NCBI RefSeq assembly: GCF_900101345.1
Contig: NZ_FMUX01000001.1
Span: forward strand, 248,001 to 312,000
Origin: Desulfoluna spongiiphila
Lineage (GTDB): Bacteria; Desulfobacterota; Desulfobacteria; Desulfobacterales; Desulfolunaceae
Length of the DNA stretch: 64,000 nucleotides
Direction of reading: 5' to 3'
Numbering within the stretch: the stretch's first letter is position 1; every line of letters begins with the position of its first letter. Made by a program: the position numbers and the translations under genes. Positions 16,203 to 25,601 of this stretch are shown here, in pieces. The notes under the pieces were generated by a model. That model ran no database searches and was not told the origin of the DNA. It worked only from the letters and a program-made list of their open reading frames with translations.

Positions 16203-16328
16203 GGGCTTTTCCCTATCTCCTGATAGCCGTGCAGAAAATAAACATGGCGATACACATCACGCACCGTCAAAAAATGCCTCAGGCGCCTTGTCAGTCCGGT
16301 GACAAACCAGGCCACCTGCCCGCAGGGC

Positions 16329-17441
16329 TTACATAAGGCGGTAATCCTCCAGGACAACCTTGTCAATCACCCCTTCTGTAAGAAGGGCGCCGGCGGTTTT
16401 ACGCACCAGCTCACGCAACTCGCGCTCCACGGGCTTCTCGCCGGACACCGTGGCAAGCCGCGCGGCCAGCTCATCGTAGATGCGCTTCCGGTAAAAGGTT
16501 TCATAGCCTGCCAGGGGGTCCCGTTTGACCCCCCTGATGGTGAGCACCACGTGGGTGGCCACAAAGGCATAATCATTCCCGTCGGCAGCGGGGATCAAAA
16601 AATTCTCGAGGCGGGACACAACCTGAGGTTCCCCCGTGGCCCCTGCATCTGCAGGGACCGCCGTCTGCTCAAGCCCCATGGAATCCACAAGCTGGTCAAC
16701 AGGCACGGACGGGTCATCGCCGCCCTTAAGGAAAAACCAGCCGGCGCCGCCTCCCAGCAGGAAAAACAAGACCACCCCGGCAGCAATGAGGACCCGTTTC
16801 TTTTTCCCCCCGGATGGTTCCTCGGAAGGCGCCTCGTCCATCGCTTCGGCAGGCACCTCGGAATCCGGCACGACCGTCTCGTCCGCCCGGGTCCGGGGCG
16901 GGTCCTCAAGGGTATCGGTGAGGATGGTCTCGATCTCTTCATCGGAGATCTGAAACCCATCTTCTTCCTCCTTGGCAGGCTCTTCGGCATCGACACCGCT
17001 GTTTTTCAAAAGGCGGTCAATGTCGTCCTGGCTGATGAGGTCTTCCTCACTTTCCGCAGGCTCTCCCTGGGGCTCGCCAGCAATTTCATCCAGGGAAAGT
17101 TCATCCAGGGAAGCCTCTTCCGGCGCCTCGGGGTCGTCCTCGGACAACACCCGCTGGATATCGTCCATGGAGATCATGGACAGGTCTTCGTCTTCCAGGC
17201 CATCATCCTCAGGAAGCAGCTCGTCAGTCATCTCATCCTCCCTGTTGGATTTGGGGACGCCCTCAGGCTCGTCGTCACTCAGAAGGCGATCAATCTCATC
17301 GGTGTTGATAAAATCGGCAATATCCCCCAGCGGATCCTCTCCGTCGGGAAACGCATAATCGCCCCTTCCCTTGAGCAGGGTGTCGATCTGGTCCTGTGAA
17401 ACAAAGTTATCGGCATATGGGCTCGAATCGGGAAGGGACAT
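16329..17441 (-). CDS. FliL-like membrane protein with five FliM-N-type motifs
   Basis: 370 residues. The N-terminal 210 residues are acidic and disordered-looking, and contain five copies of a short helix motif: VSQDQIDTLLKG (14-25), INTDEIDRLLSD (45-56), ISMDDIQRVLSE (90-101), ISQDDIDRLLKN (136-147) and ISDEEIETILTD (165-176). These match the FliM N-terminal CheY-binding segment, which in this genome's FliM reads ILSQEEVDSLLSG. A basic patch GGKKKR precedes one membrane helix (217-238). The periplasmic C-terminus (~275-370) has FliL features (RLENFLIPAADGNDYAFVATH ... ELVRKTAGALLTEGVIDKVV). It directly follows fliA (6-bp gap). Membrane flagellar role is likely; CheY docking is inference. 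Confidence 0.8.
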   Translation of the reverse strand: MSLPDSSPYADNFVSQDQIDTLLKGRGDYAFPDGEDPLGDIADFINTDEIDRLLSDDEPEGVPKSNREDEMTDELLPEDDGLEDEDLSMISMDDIQRVLSEDDPEAPEEASLDELSLDEIAGEPQGEPAESEEDLISQDDIDRLLKNSGVDAEEPAKEEEDGFQISDEEIETILTDTLEDPPRTRADETVVPDSEVPAEAMDEAPSEEPSGGKKKRVLIAAGVVLFFLLGGGAGWFFLKGGDDPSVPVDQLVDSMGLEQTAVPADAGATGEPQVVSRLENFLIPAADGNDYAFVATHVVLTIRGVKRDPLAGYETFYRKRIYDELAARLATVSGEKPVERELRELVRKTAGALLTEGVIDKVVLEDYRLM

Positions 17442-17447
17442 ACGGCG

Positions 17448-18209
17448 CTACTTTTGATATCGGCGAATGCGTGATCGAAGTTTGATCAGCGACTGGGTAT
17501 GAATCTGGCAGATACGGGACTCGGTGAGATCCATGATCTTGCCGATCTCTTTCAGGGTCATCTCCTCGTAATAATACAGGGAGATCACCGTCTGCTCCTT
17601 GTCCGTCAACCGTTGAATGGCTTCGATGAGAACCTGTTTCAGCTCTTTTTTCATCACCGAATCCGACGGGTCGTCCTCGCTTCGGATGCCCTCGGAAAAG
17701 GTGCTGCCGCTGCCTTCGTCGCTGTCGTCGTTGCGGATGCAGGCATCCAGGCTGAGGATGGCTGCGCTGTGGATATCGGAGAGGGTCTTGTAGTACTTCT
17801 CCAGGGGCATGCCCAGCTCTTCGGCCACTTCCAGATCGCTGGCGGGCCTCTCTTTGCGGGCTTCAATCTTTTGAACGGCGGCTTCCACATCCTGGATCTT
17901 CTTCCGCATGGACCGTGAATACCAGTCCATGCTTCGGAGCTCGTCCAGGATGGCCCCTTTGATGCGATACTGGGCGTAGGTCTTAAGCCCCACATCCTTT
18001 TCAGGATCGAACTTGTCCACCGCGTCGATGAGCCCAAGGGAACCGGCGCTCACCAGCTCGTCAAAGGCAACATTGGCGGGAAGGCGCGACGCGACGCGTC
18101 CGGCAATGTACTTCACCAGATAGGCGTACTTGCGGATCATCTCATCCCGCTCAAGCGGTGAAAAGTGGCATCGCCTCTTCTCAATTTTCTTTTCGTAGGC
18201 AGACGTCAT
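17448..18209 (-). CDS. fliA: Flagellar sigma factor FliA (sigma-28)
   Basis: 253 residues, usual for FliA/WhiG. Region 2 is at ~25-95 (RKYAYLVKYIAGRVASRLP, FDELVSAGSLGLIDAVDKF, YAQYRIKGAILDELRSMDW), region 3 at ~100-175 and region 4 at ~195-250 with TDKEQTVISLYYYEEMTLKE and the helix-turn-helix GKIMDLTESRICQIH. It directs late flagellar transcription (flagellin, chemotaxis) once released from FlgM; neither flagellin nor flgM is in this window. It follows flhG by 109 bp within the same strand block. Confidence 0.95.
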   Translation of the reverse strand: MTSAYEKKIEKRRCHFSPLERDEMIRKYAYLVKYIAGRVASRLPANVAFDELVSAGSLGLIDAVDKFDPEKDVGLKTYAQYRIKGAILDELRSMDWYSRSMRKKIQDVEAAVQKIEARKERPASDLEVAEELGMPLEKYYKTLSDIHSAAILSLDACIRNDDSDEGSGSTFSEGIRSEDDPSDSVMKKELKQVLIEAIQRLTDKEQTVISLYYYEEMTLKEIGKIMDLTESRICQIHTQSLIKLRSRIRRYQK

Positions 18210-18318
18210 TCAAACGATCCGATTATCCGACACGTCCGTCACCGGCGTTTTGAACCGCCCAACAACGTCCGCAGATATGGACCTCTCCCCCCCTCGACTG
18301 TCTGACCGGCTGAAGGCG

Positions 18319-19206
18319 CTAGGGGTTCTCCCCGGAAATCAGGCGGTTCATGAAAAACGAAATGTTGCCGGTACCGGGTGTCCCGGACGGGGATTTGAGG
18401 ATCTGTTCAGCTATTTTAGTAATACTTCTGCTTGATGCGGCTGCAGGGTATTGCTCAATTACGGGTTTTCTCCCGACGACAGCTTGTCTCAAATGATCAT
18501 CAAAGGGAACATAGCCGACAAACTCAAGCACGACCCCTTTAAGGAACCTGTCCGCCGCCTGGCTCAAGGTGGCGTAAACCGCCTTGGCTTCCTGAAGGCC
18601 GCGGGCCATATTGACGAGCAACTTGAAATGCTTCGTGCCGTTCAGGAACATGACCTTGATCATGCCGTAGGCATCGGTTACCGACGTCGGCTCACCGGTA
18701 ACCACCACTATACACTCTTCAGCAGCTGAATTAAAGTAAATTACATTTGAGGAAATCCCGGCTGCCGTGTCGATCAACATAATATCGTAAAGGTTATCCA
18801 GCCCCTCAAATTCAGCCAGAAGACTCAGCTTCTGCCCCTCGGTGAGATCGGCAAAGGCCGTGTCACCGGACGCCGCCGGAATCACCCCGACCCGGCCGGA
18901 AGCCATTGCTATCACCTCGGAAAGTTCCTTCTCTCCGGTGATAACATGCCCCACGTGGTACTTCGGGTGGATACCGAAAATGATGTCCACGTTGGCCAGC
19001 CCCATGTCGGCGTCAAAGATCAACACCCGTTTTCCCATGTCTGCAAACGCCACCGCGAGATTGGCCACCATATTGGTTTTCCCCACGCCTCCTTTGCCGC
19101 TGGTGATGGAAATCACGCGCGTTGAGGATGCGCGTAAGCCTCCTCTGCGAACGGAAGAGGCCCCTCTGCCCTTAACCATTTCCCTAAGACTGCTTGCCTG
19201 ATCCAC
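18319..19206 (-). CDS. flhG: Flagellar number regulator FlhG (MinD-like ATPase)
   Basis: 295 residues. The deviant Walker A motif SGKGGVGKT is at 36-44, a MinD-type DADMGLANVD follows near 70-79, and the Walker B-like IMLIDTAAGIS near 145-155. An N-terminal ~30-residue extension precedes the ATPase, where FlhG proteins carry the segment that activates FlhF. FlhG limits flagellar number and works with FlhF to set polar placement. Its start lies 6 bp after the flhF stop, so the genes are translationally close. Confidence 0.93.
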   Translation of the reverse strand: MDQASSLREMVKGRGASSVRRGGLRASSTRVISITSGKGGVGKTNMVANLAVAFADMGKRVLIFDADMGLANVDIIFGIHPKYHVGHVITGEKELSEVIAMASGRVGVIPAASGDTAFADLTEGQKLSLLAEFEGLDNLYDIMLIDTAAGISSNVIYFNSAAEECIVVVTGEPTSVTDAYGMIKVMFLNGTKHFKLLVNMARGLQEAKAVYATLSQAADRFLKGVVLEFVGYVPFDDHLRQAVVGRKPVIEQYPAAASSRSITKIAEQILKSPSGTPGTGNISFFMNRLISGENP

Positions 19207-19212
19207 TGTGTT

Positions 19213-20406
19213 CTATTGCTCCATGTCGGTTTTTTGAGAGGGGTTCGAAAGGACCAGCCCCAGCACACTTTTTTTGTCTGCGACCACCAGGTCCTCCGGC
19301 ACCCTCTGCCCATTGGTAATGAGCGATAAGGGAAGCCGGGCTTCTGCCATGGTGTCAAAAATCGATGCGGCCCGCCTTGTCTCGTCCACCTTGGTAAAGA
19401 CAAGGGTCTCCGGCCCGAGGACCGAAAAGCGCTGCACCACCTCCCGGGCATCCAGGCGTCCTGTGACGGCGCTCACCACCAGGTGCACCGACAGGGGCAC
19501 GCCACTGCCCAGAATCGTCTCCAGTTCCTCCATGCGGGGGGTATCCAGGTGGCTCTGACCGGCCGTGTCCACGAGGATCACCTCGCAGCGCTCCAGCTTG
19601 GAGAGGGCCGACACCAGGTCCTCTCTGCTGAAGGCGGGTACAAACGGAATGCCCATGATAGAGGCGTAGGTCTTGAGTTGATCGATGGCGCCGATGCGAT
19701 AGCTGTCCACGGAGATCAGTCCCACCTTTCTCCCCTGCTTCAAGAACAGCTCCGCCGCCAGCTTGGCGATGGTCGTGGTCTTGCCCGATCCCGTGGGCCC
19801 CACAAAGGCTGCCACCTGACGCCCGCGCCCTTCCGGCGGTCGGCCGGAAAGACCGAAGGGATCGGCCACCTTCACCTGCCCCACAAGCAGGGAGAGCACT
19901 TCCCGACCGATGGTGTCGGGGGGAACCTCCTCACCGCCTGCCTGGGATGCCAGTCGTTCCTCCGCCCGGGCCACCACCTGACGGGCCCTTGAGTCGGAGA
20001 CCCCTGCGCGAAGCAGGGTTGTAAAAATGCTGTGGGTTTCGGGATTGCGAAGGATCTGGCGCTCTTCTTCGGCCTGCTGGGAGAGGAGCATCAACTCCTT
20101 TAATACGGCCAGCTCCGATTGCACGGCAGCCCACCCCTCCTTCGGGTCCCCCTCTTCGGTTATATCCCTTCCCGAACGGGAGTCAACCCCGCTTTTCCGT
20201 GCGGGAGGCGCCTCCGTGAACATGGACTCGGTATTCCCCGCCGAGGGTTTCTCCGCGTCCACTTCAAAGATATCACGTCCGTACGGGTTATTCACCCCCA
20301 CGGGGATGCGCCGGGTGGATAAAATGATGGCATCATCCCCGATGCTCTCCTTCACCTTGGCCACGGCCGCCTGCATGCTGCCCGCTGTAAAGGTCTTAAC
20401 TGCCAT
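19213..20406 (-). CDS. flhF: Flagellar placement GTPase FlhF
   Basis: 397 residues. N-terminal region with MAVKTFTAGSMQAAVAKVKESIGDDAIILSTR (first ~32 residues, written in parts: the ILSTR block is characteristic), a variable middle (45-120), and a C-terminal SRP-type NG GTPase domain with P-loop GPTGSGKTTT at 203-212, then VDSYRIGA, VDTAGQS and FTKVDETRRA. FlhF recruits flagellar components to the cell pole. The start overlaps the flhA 3' end by 11 bp. Confidence 0.95.
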   Translation of the reverse strand: MAVKTFTAGSMQAAVAKVKESIGDDAIILSTRRIPVGVNNPYGRDIFEVDAEKPSAGNTESMFTEAPPARKSGVDSRSGRDITEEGDPKEGWAAVQSELAVLKELMLLSQQAEEERQILRNPETHSIFTTLLRAGVSDSRARQVVARAEERLASQAGGEEVPPDTIGREVLSLLVGQVKVADPFGLSGRPPEGRGRQVAAFVGPTGSGKTTTIAKLAAELFLKQGRKVGLISVDSYRIGAIDQLKTYASIMGIPFVPAFSREDLVSALSKLERCEVILVDTAGQSHLDTPRMEELETILGSGVPLSVHLVVSAVTGRLDAREVVQRFSVLGPETLVFTKVDETRRAASIFDTMAEARLPLSLITNGQRVPEDLVVADKKSVLGLVLSNPSQKTDMEQ

Positions 20407-22519
20407 GGGCCGACTCCATGCCGTGGGTCAAGGCCACCTTGCCCGTGGCTTTGATGTTCATGCTTCGGGTAATCTCACCATGGGAGACCACCATCACCGA
20501 TGGAATCCAGGGCTCGATGAGGGCCCGAACATGCCGCCTCAACACCGGCGAACAGAGAATCACCGGCTGAACATTCAATCCCATATTTCGGTCCACTTCC
20601 TTTTGAATTGCCATAATGACCTGTTCAGACACCATGGGGTCCAAAGCGAGCCAGGCCCCCCCTTCGGTGTTCTGCAGCGAGCCGCTGAGCTGATCCTCCA
20701 GGCCCTGATCCAGAAGGATCACGGGAAGAGAACCGTCCCCTTGCAGGTACGGGGCAAGAAAGCCCCGCGCAAGGCGCTGGCGCACATACTCGGTCAACAG
20801 GTCGGTGTCCTTGCTCATGGGGGCGTAATCGGCAAGGGTCTCCACAATGGTAAGAAGATCCCGCACCGAGACGCGCTCCCGAAGAAGATTCTGAAGCACC
20901 TTCTGCACCATCCCCAGGGTCATGAGGGAGGGCACCAGCTCCTCCACCGCCTTGGGGCTGGACTTGGCCAGGTTGTCCAGAAGGGCCTGTACCTCCTGGC
21001 GTCCCAGGAGCTCGTAGGCGTTGTTTCGCACCACCTCGGTGATGTGGGTGGCGATGACCGTGGAGGTATCCACCACCGTGTAGCCGGCAAACTTGGCGTC
21101 CTCCTCCCGCTCGACGGGAATCCAGATGGCCGGCAGGTTAAAGGCCGGCTCCCGGGTGGGGATGCCGTCGATGGTCTGGTTGACGTCCCCCGGGTCCATG
21201 GCCAAAAGGTGGTTCACCATCATCTCCCCGGCGGCCATCTCCACCCCGCGGATCAACATGCGGTACCCGGAGGGTTTCAGCTTCAGGTTGTCACGGATGT
21301 GGATGGGGGGCACCACAATGCCCATTTCCGTTGCAAACTGCCTTCGGATGGCTTTGATGCGGCCCAGAAGGCTGCCGTCCTGATTGCGGTCCACCAGGGA
21401 GATCAGGCCGTAGCCCACCTCCAGCTCCATGCTGTCCATGGCCAGAAGGCTCTCCACATCATCGGGGCCGGAGTCTGCCGGGGCCTCCTCCATCTCGTCT
21501 GCGGGCATCTCATCGCCGGGTTCGCTGCTGCGCTTACCAAAGGCAAACATCCCGCCGGCAAGGGCCAGCCCCAGGATCATGAAGGGAAATCCCGGAAGAC
21601 CGGGCACCAGCCCCAGGAGGAACACGATCACCGCCCCGACGTAAATGGGAAAGGCGCTGGAAAAAATATGCTTGGCAAACTCCTCGCCCATGCGCCCTTC
21701 GGAACCGGACCGGGAAACAAGGATACCCGCCGACGTGGAGATGACAAGGGAAGGAATCTGGCTCACCAGTCCGTCCCCCACGGTGAGCAGGGTGTAGTTC
21801 CCGGCGGCTGTTGCCACGTCCATGTCAAGCTGCATCACCCCGATGACGATGCCCCCCAGGATGTTGATGCCCGTGATGATGATGCCAGCCACGGCATCCC
21901 CTTTCACGAACTTGCTGGCACCGTCCATGGCTCCGTGGAACTCTGCCTCACGGGCGATGAGTTCGCGCCGCTTCCGGGCCTCCTCTTCATCAATGTTGCC
22001 TGCGTTTAAGTCGGCGTCGATGGCCATCTGCTTGCCCGGCATGGCGTCCAGGGTAAACCGTGCCGCCACCTCGGCGATACGGCCGGAACCGGCGGTGATG
22101 ACCTTGAAGTTCACGATGACCAGGATGACAAAGATGACCATCCCCACCACATAGTTGCCCCCCACCACAAAATTGCCGAAGGCCTGGATCACGGATCCGG
22201 CGGCCGAGGCGCCCTCGTTGCCGTGCAAGAGGATCAAACGGGTGGAGGCCACGTTCAGGGCCAGGCGAAAGAGGGTCAGGACCAGAAGCAACGGGGGAAA
22301 AACGGCAAAATCCGTGGGCTTCACCGTGTAGATGGTGGTGATCAGCACAATAATGCCCAGGGTGATGTTCAGGGCCAGGAGCAAGTCCAGGATCACGGCG
22401 GGAAGGGGGAGGATCATGGCGGTGAGGATCCCCATGACGCCTGCCACCACGGCGATCTCCGCCGACTCCTTTTTTAAGGCCCCCAGAAGAGGGGGCGCGT
22501 TGCCTGTGCTGCTTGCCAT
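20396..22519 (-). CDS. flhA: Flagellar export apparatus protein FlhA
   Basis: 707 residues, typical FlhA (~690-700). The N-terminal half (to ~330) has about eight membrane segments and the conserved cytoplasmic loop with AARFTLDAMPGKQMAIDADL (the FHIPEP region). The C-terminal half is the soluble domain forming the nonameric ring that docks substrate-chaperone complexes. FlhA couples proton flow to protein export at the base of the flagellum. A 170-bp spacer separates it from flhB; it overlaps flhF by 11 bp. Confidence 0.96.
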   Translation of the reverse strand: MASSTGNAPPLLGALKKESAEIAVVAGVMGILTAMILPLPAVILDLLLALNITLGIIVLITTIYTVKPTDFAVFPPLLLVLTLFRLALNVASTRLILLHGNEGASAAGSVIQAFGNFVVGGNYVVGMVIFVILVIVNFKVITAGSGRIAEVAARFTLDAMPGKQMAIDADLNAGNIDEEEARKRRELIAREAEFHGAMDGASKFVKGDAVAGIIITGINILGGIVIGVMQLDMDVATAAGNYTLLTVGDGLVSQIPSLVISTSAGILVSRSGSEGRMGEEFAKHIFSSAFPIYVGAVIVFLLGLVPGLPGFPFMILGLALAGGMFAFGKRSSEPGDEMPADEMEEAPADSGPDDVESLLAMDSMELEVGYGLISLVDRNQDGSLLGRIKAIRRQFATEMGIVVPPIHIRDNLKLKPSGYRMLIRGVEMAAGEMMVNHLLAMDPGDVNQTIDGIPTREPAFNLPAIWIPVEREEDAKFAGYTVVDTSTVIATHITEVVRNNAYELLGRQEVQALLDNLAKSSPKAVEELVPSLMTLGMVQKVLQNLLRERVSVRDLLTIVETLADYAPMSKDTDLLTEYVRQRLARGFLAPYLQGDGSLPVILLDQGLEDQLSGSLQNTEGGAWLALDPMVSEQVIMAIQKEVDRNMGLNVQPVILCSPVLRRHVRALIEPWIPSVMVVSHGEITRSMNIKATGKVALTHGMESAHGS

Positions 22520-22689
22520 GTAACCGTCAGTCCTGCTCTGATCCGAGTGTTATCCCTGCTGCGTCCGGTATCCGTCGGTGGGCGTCATGATTTTGTCACT
22601 CTGCTGCCCCACCGGCCCCGGTTCTCCCCCTGTTGTCGGGTCAACGGGGCAATGGGCCGGTGCGTCTCGTCTGCTTGAAATCTTATGTA

Positions 22690-23751
22690 TTATCGACCCT
22701 TGAGCCGAAACACGTAGGCCAGAAGTTCCGCCACCGCCTGGAAAAGGTCGTCGGGGATCTCCCTGCCCACCTCCACTACTTTATACAAATTCCGGGCCAA
22801 CGGGCGGTTTTCCACCAGGGGAACCCCATTTTCCCTGGCAATCTCCCGGATTCGCTGGGCAATTTTTCCCGCCCCCTTGGCCACCACCTTGGGAGCAGGC
22901 ATCTGACCCGGCTTGTACGAGATGGCAACGGCAAGGCGCACGGGGTTGACCACCACCACATCAGCGTCGGGTACTTCATGCATCATCCGTTTCCTGGAGG
23001 CTTCGATCTGGAGGTTGCGGATACGGGATTTTACCAGGGGATCCCCTTCCATCTCCTTGTGCTCCTCTTTGACCTCCTGGCGGGTCATCTTGAGCTTCTC
23101 CTCGAAACGCCACCGCTGAAACAGGTAGTCGGCGATGGCCACCGCCACCATGGGCAGGGTGACAGAGAGAAAAATCTTAAAGGCCACACGCCCCATGTAG
23201 AGAAAAATCCGCAGGGCCGACTCGTCGTAGAGAAGGGGGATGTGGCTGAGCTCCCCTCTGATGACCACCCAGGATACATAAATGATAAGGGTCAGCTTGG
23301 CCAGGCTCTTGACCAGCTCCCCCACGGCGTGGAGGGAAAACTTGTTCTGGAACCCCTTGATGGGATCGATGCGCTCGATCTTGGGCATCACAGCCTTGGG
23401 GGAGATCACAAACCCAACCATGATCACGTTGGCAAAGAGCCCCAGCACGAACACCGCCAGAAGCACCGGGGCCATGATGAGAAGAAAGAGCCCTCCCATA
23501 TGAAAGCACAGATCCACCACGGCCTTGATGGTCAACGGCTGCACCGACTCAAAGCCGAAGGCGTCCCGAAAAAGATCCTCAAAGTGCCCGGAGATAAAGC
23601 CGGAGGTGAAAAGCAGAATGACGATGGCCCCCAAAAGCACAAAGACCGACGGCAACTCGGCGCTGCGGGCAACATCCCCTTCTTCCCGGGCCTTCTCCCG
23701 TTTTTTCGGGGTGGCCGGTTCCGTCTTCTCCTGCATGGAATCTTCAGCCAC
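22690..23751 (-). CDS. flhB: Flagellar export switch protein FlhB
   Basis: 353 residues. Begins with the typical EKTEPATPKKREKAREEGD, four membrane segments to ~210, then the cytoplasmic FlhB-C domain. At the autocleavage site, where nearly all FlhB proteins read NPTH, the sequence is NPVR (269-272; Asn269 and Pro270 retained at the same numbering as Salmonella). The following AVAISYK is normal. FlhB cleavage permits the switch from hook to filament export; how the TH-to-VR change affects this is unknown. The start overlaps the fliR 3' end by 8 bp. Confidence 0.94.
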   Translation of the reverse strand: MAEDSMQEKTEPATPKKREKAREEGDVARSAELPSVFVLLGAIVILLFTSGFISGHFEDLFRDAFGFESVQPLTIKAVVDLCFHMGGLFLLIMAPVLLAVFVLGLFANVIMVGFVISPKAVMPKIERIDPIKGFQNKFSLHAVGELVKSLAKLTLIIYVSWVVIRGELSHIPLLYDESALRIFLYMGRVAFKIFLSVTLPMVAVAIADYLFQRWRFEEKLKMTRQEVKEEHKEMEGDPLVKSRIRNLQIEASRKRMMHEVPDADVVVVNPVRLAVAISYKPGQMPAPKVVAKGAGKIAQRIREIARENGVPLVENRPLARNLYKVVEVGREIPDDLFQAVAELLAYVFRLKGR

Positions 23752-24535
23752 GGGTGCCCCCCATCATCTCCATCATGTGGGTAAGAAGGGTAGCGTAATC
23801 CTCCACAAAGCGCCCCACCATGATGTGGATCACCTGAAGGGTCAAGCCGAACAGAAAAAGCCCCACGGCGATCTTCACCGGAAAGGCCAGCACCAAAATG
23901 TTCATCTGGGGGACAAAGCGGGCACACATGCCAAAGGCGCAGCTCGTAAAAAAAAGGGCCACCATGGTGGGGGCCGCCACGCGGATGCCCACGGTAAACA
24001 TGGCGGAGACCAGGGTTTCCATCGTATTCCAAAGACTTTGGGTCAAAAGGAGCCCCCCGGGCTTGACCAGGTAAAAACTGTCGGCCAGGGCGGTGAGCAC
24101 CACATGGTGCCCCCCGAAGGCCAAAAAGAGCAGCATGGCCACGAGGTACCCCACCTGGCTCATGATGGCCATGGGCGCCCCGGACTGGGGGTCGATGGTG
24201 TTGATCATGGAAAAACCCATCTGAAAACTGATGATGCCCCCCGCCAGCTGAATGGCGGCAAAAAAAATCCGGGCGGAAAGGGCCAGGCACACCCCCAGGA
24301 TCAGCTCCGCCCCCATGGAAATGAGCATGGGCACGGTCCCGTCCGGAAAGACCGGGGCGGTTTTGGCCGCCACGGGCCAGAGGGTGAAGGCCAGCACCAG
24401 GGAGAGGGCTGTTTTCACCCGCACCGGGATCACGGGGCTGCCGAAAAAGGGGAAAAGAAAGAGAAGGGTGCTCACCCTGAGAAGCACCATAAGAAAAATG
24501 CGGAACTCCTCGGTGGGGATGTTGAGAATTTCCAT
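23744..24535 (-). CDS. fliR: Flagellar export gate protein FliR
   Basis: 263 residues with about six hydrophobic segments and the FliR pattern (TEEFRIFLMVLLRVSTLLF at the start; GGIISFQMGFSMINTIDPQSG in the middle). FliP5-Q4-R1 forms the export gate in the centre of the basal body. It overlaps flhB by 8 bp and begins 4 bp after fliQ ends. Confidence 0.94.
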   Translation of the reverse strand: MEILNIPTEEFRIFLMVLLRVSTLLFLFPFFGSPVIPVRVKTALSLVLAFTLWPVAAKTAPVFPDGTVPMLISMGAELILGVCLALSARIFFAAIQLAGGIISFQMGFSMINTIDPQSGAPMAIMSQVGYLVAMLLFLAFGGHHVVLTALADSFYLVKPGGLLLTQSLWNTMETLVSAMFTVGIRVAAPTMVALFFTSCAFGMCARFVPQMNILVLAFPVKIAVGLFLFGLTLQVIHIMVGRFVEDYATLLTHMMEMMGGTRG

Positions 24536-24539
24536 GACC

Positions 24540-24809
24540 CTACCGGATGTACATGGGGATGTTTTCTATCACCCGGATGGTAAAGCTGGTGATCTTTTCC
24601 AACATCCAGGGCAGAAAAAAAAGAAACCCCAGAAGCACGGCCACGATCTTGGGCACAAAGCTCAAGGTCATCTCCTGGATGGAGGTCACCGCCTGGAAAA
24701 TAGAGATCAGCAGCCCCACGATAAGGCCCAGAAGCAACATGGGGGCAGAGAGCAGCAACGTGAGGATGATGCTCTCCTTGGCAAAGGTCACCACAAATTC
24801 AGGGGTCAT
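24540..24809 (-). CDS. fliQ: Flagellar export gate protein FliQ
   Basis: 89 residues, two membrane helices (about 13-38 and 52-75), FliQ pattern TPEFVVTFAKESI and FQAVTSIQEMTLSFVPK. Part of the FliPQR gate; gene order fliP-fliQ-fliR is conserved. Confidence 0.94.
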   Translation of the reverse strand: MTPEFVVTFAKESIILTLLLSAPMLLLGLIVGLLISIFQAVTSIQEMTLSFVPKIVAVLLGFLFFLPWMLEKITSFTIRVIENIPMYIR

Positions 24810-24824
24810 AAAAAAGAAGCCTCC

Positions 24825-25601
24825 TTAAACGCCGAAACTCTTCACCAGGGAACCCACGATGAGGTTCCAGCCGTCCACCAGCACAAAGAGCATGAGCTTG
24901 AAGGGAAGAGAGATCATCACAGGGGGGAGCATCATCATACCCATGGAGAGGAGCACGCTGGCCACCACCATATCGAGGATGATGAAGGGCACATAAATAA
25001 GAAATCCGATGATAAAGGCCGTCTGCAGCTCGCTGATGACAAAGGCGGGCACCAGGGTGGTCAGGGGCAGGGCATCGTGGTTTTCCGGCCGTTTGTCCCG
25101 GCCGATCTTGACGAACAGGGCGATGTCTTTTTCCCGGGTGTTGGCCAGCATGAATTTTTTCACCGGTTTTTCCACCTCGCCGACCATCTCCACAAAGGAG
25201 ATCTTCTCCTCCAGATAGGGGTTGAGCCCCTTGTCGTAGGCCTCCTGCCACACCGGCTTCATGACGAAAAAGGTGATGAACAGGGCCAGGCCCACAAGCA
25301 CCTGGTTGGGGGGCGCCGACTGGGTGGCCAGGGCCTGCCTGAGAAAGTGAAACACCACCACCACCCGGGTAAAGGAAGTCATGAGGATCAGGATGGTGGG
25401 GGCCAGGGCCAGCACGGTGAGAAGGGCCAGCACCTGCAGGGCGACGCCAACGTCCGCAGGGGAAGTGGCCTGCCCCACCCCGATCTGGATGGAGGGGATG
25501 GGGAGCTCGGCCCACACGGCGGCGGGGATCAAAAGGAAAAGCAGGCAGACCCCAAAGGGCCGGAAAATACCGCCGCTACGCCGTTTGAGGTCAGGTTTCA
25601 T
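24825..25601 (-). CDS. fliP: Flagellar export gate protein FliP
   Basis: 258 residues from the ATG at 25601, preceded by GGGGAG; a longer reading from 25661 would overlap fliO by 71 bp and only adds residues ahead of the signal peptide. FliP has a cleavable N-terminal signal (RPFGVCLLFLLIPAAVWA) and four further membrane segments, with RVVVVFHFLRQALATQSAPPNQVL and the C-terminal LPFKLMLFVLVDGWNLIVG as family blocks. Core of the export gate. Confidence 0.94.
   Translation of the reverse strand: MKPDLKRRSGGIFRPFGVCLLFLLIPAAVWAELPIPSIQIGVGQATSPADVGVALQVLALLTVLALAPTILILMTSFTRVVVVFHFLRQALATQSAPPNQVLVGLALFITFFVMKPVWQEAYDKGLNPYLEEKISFVEMVGEVEKPVKKFMLANTREKDIALFVKIGRDKRPENHDALPLTTLVPAFVISELQTAFIIGFLIYVPFIILDMVVASVLLSMGMMMLPPVMISLPFKLMLFVLVDGWNLIVGSLVKSFGV

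Noticed and set aside
20027..22009. Long (660-codon) plus-strand frame
   Set aside because: Antisense to flhF/flhA; His/Gly/Pro-rich composition typical of a shadow frame in high-GC DNA.
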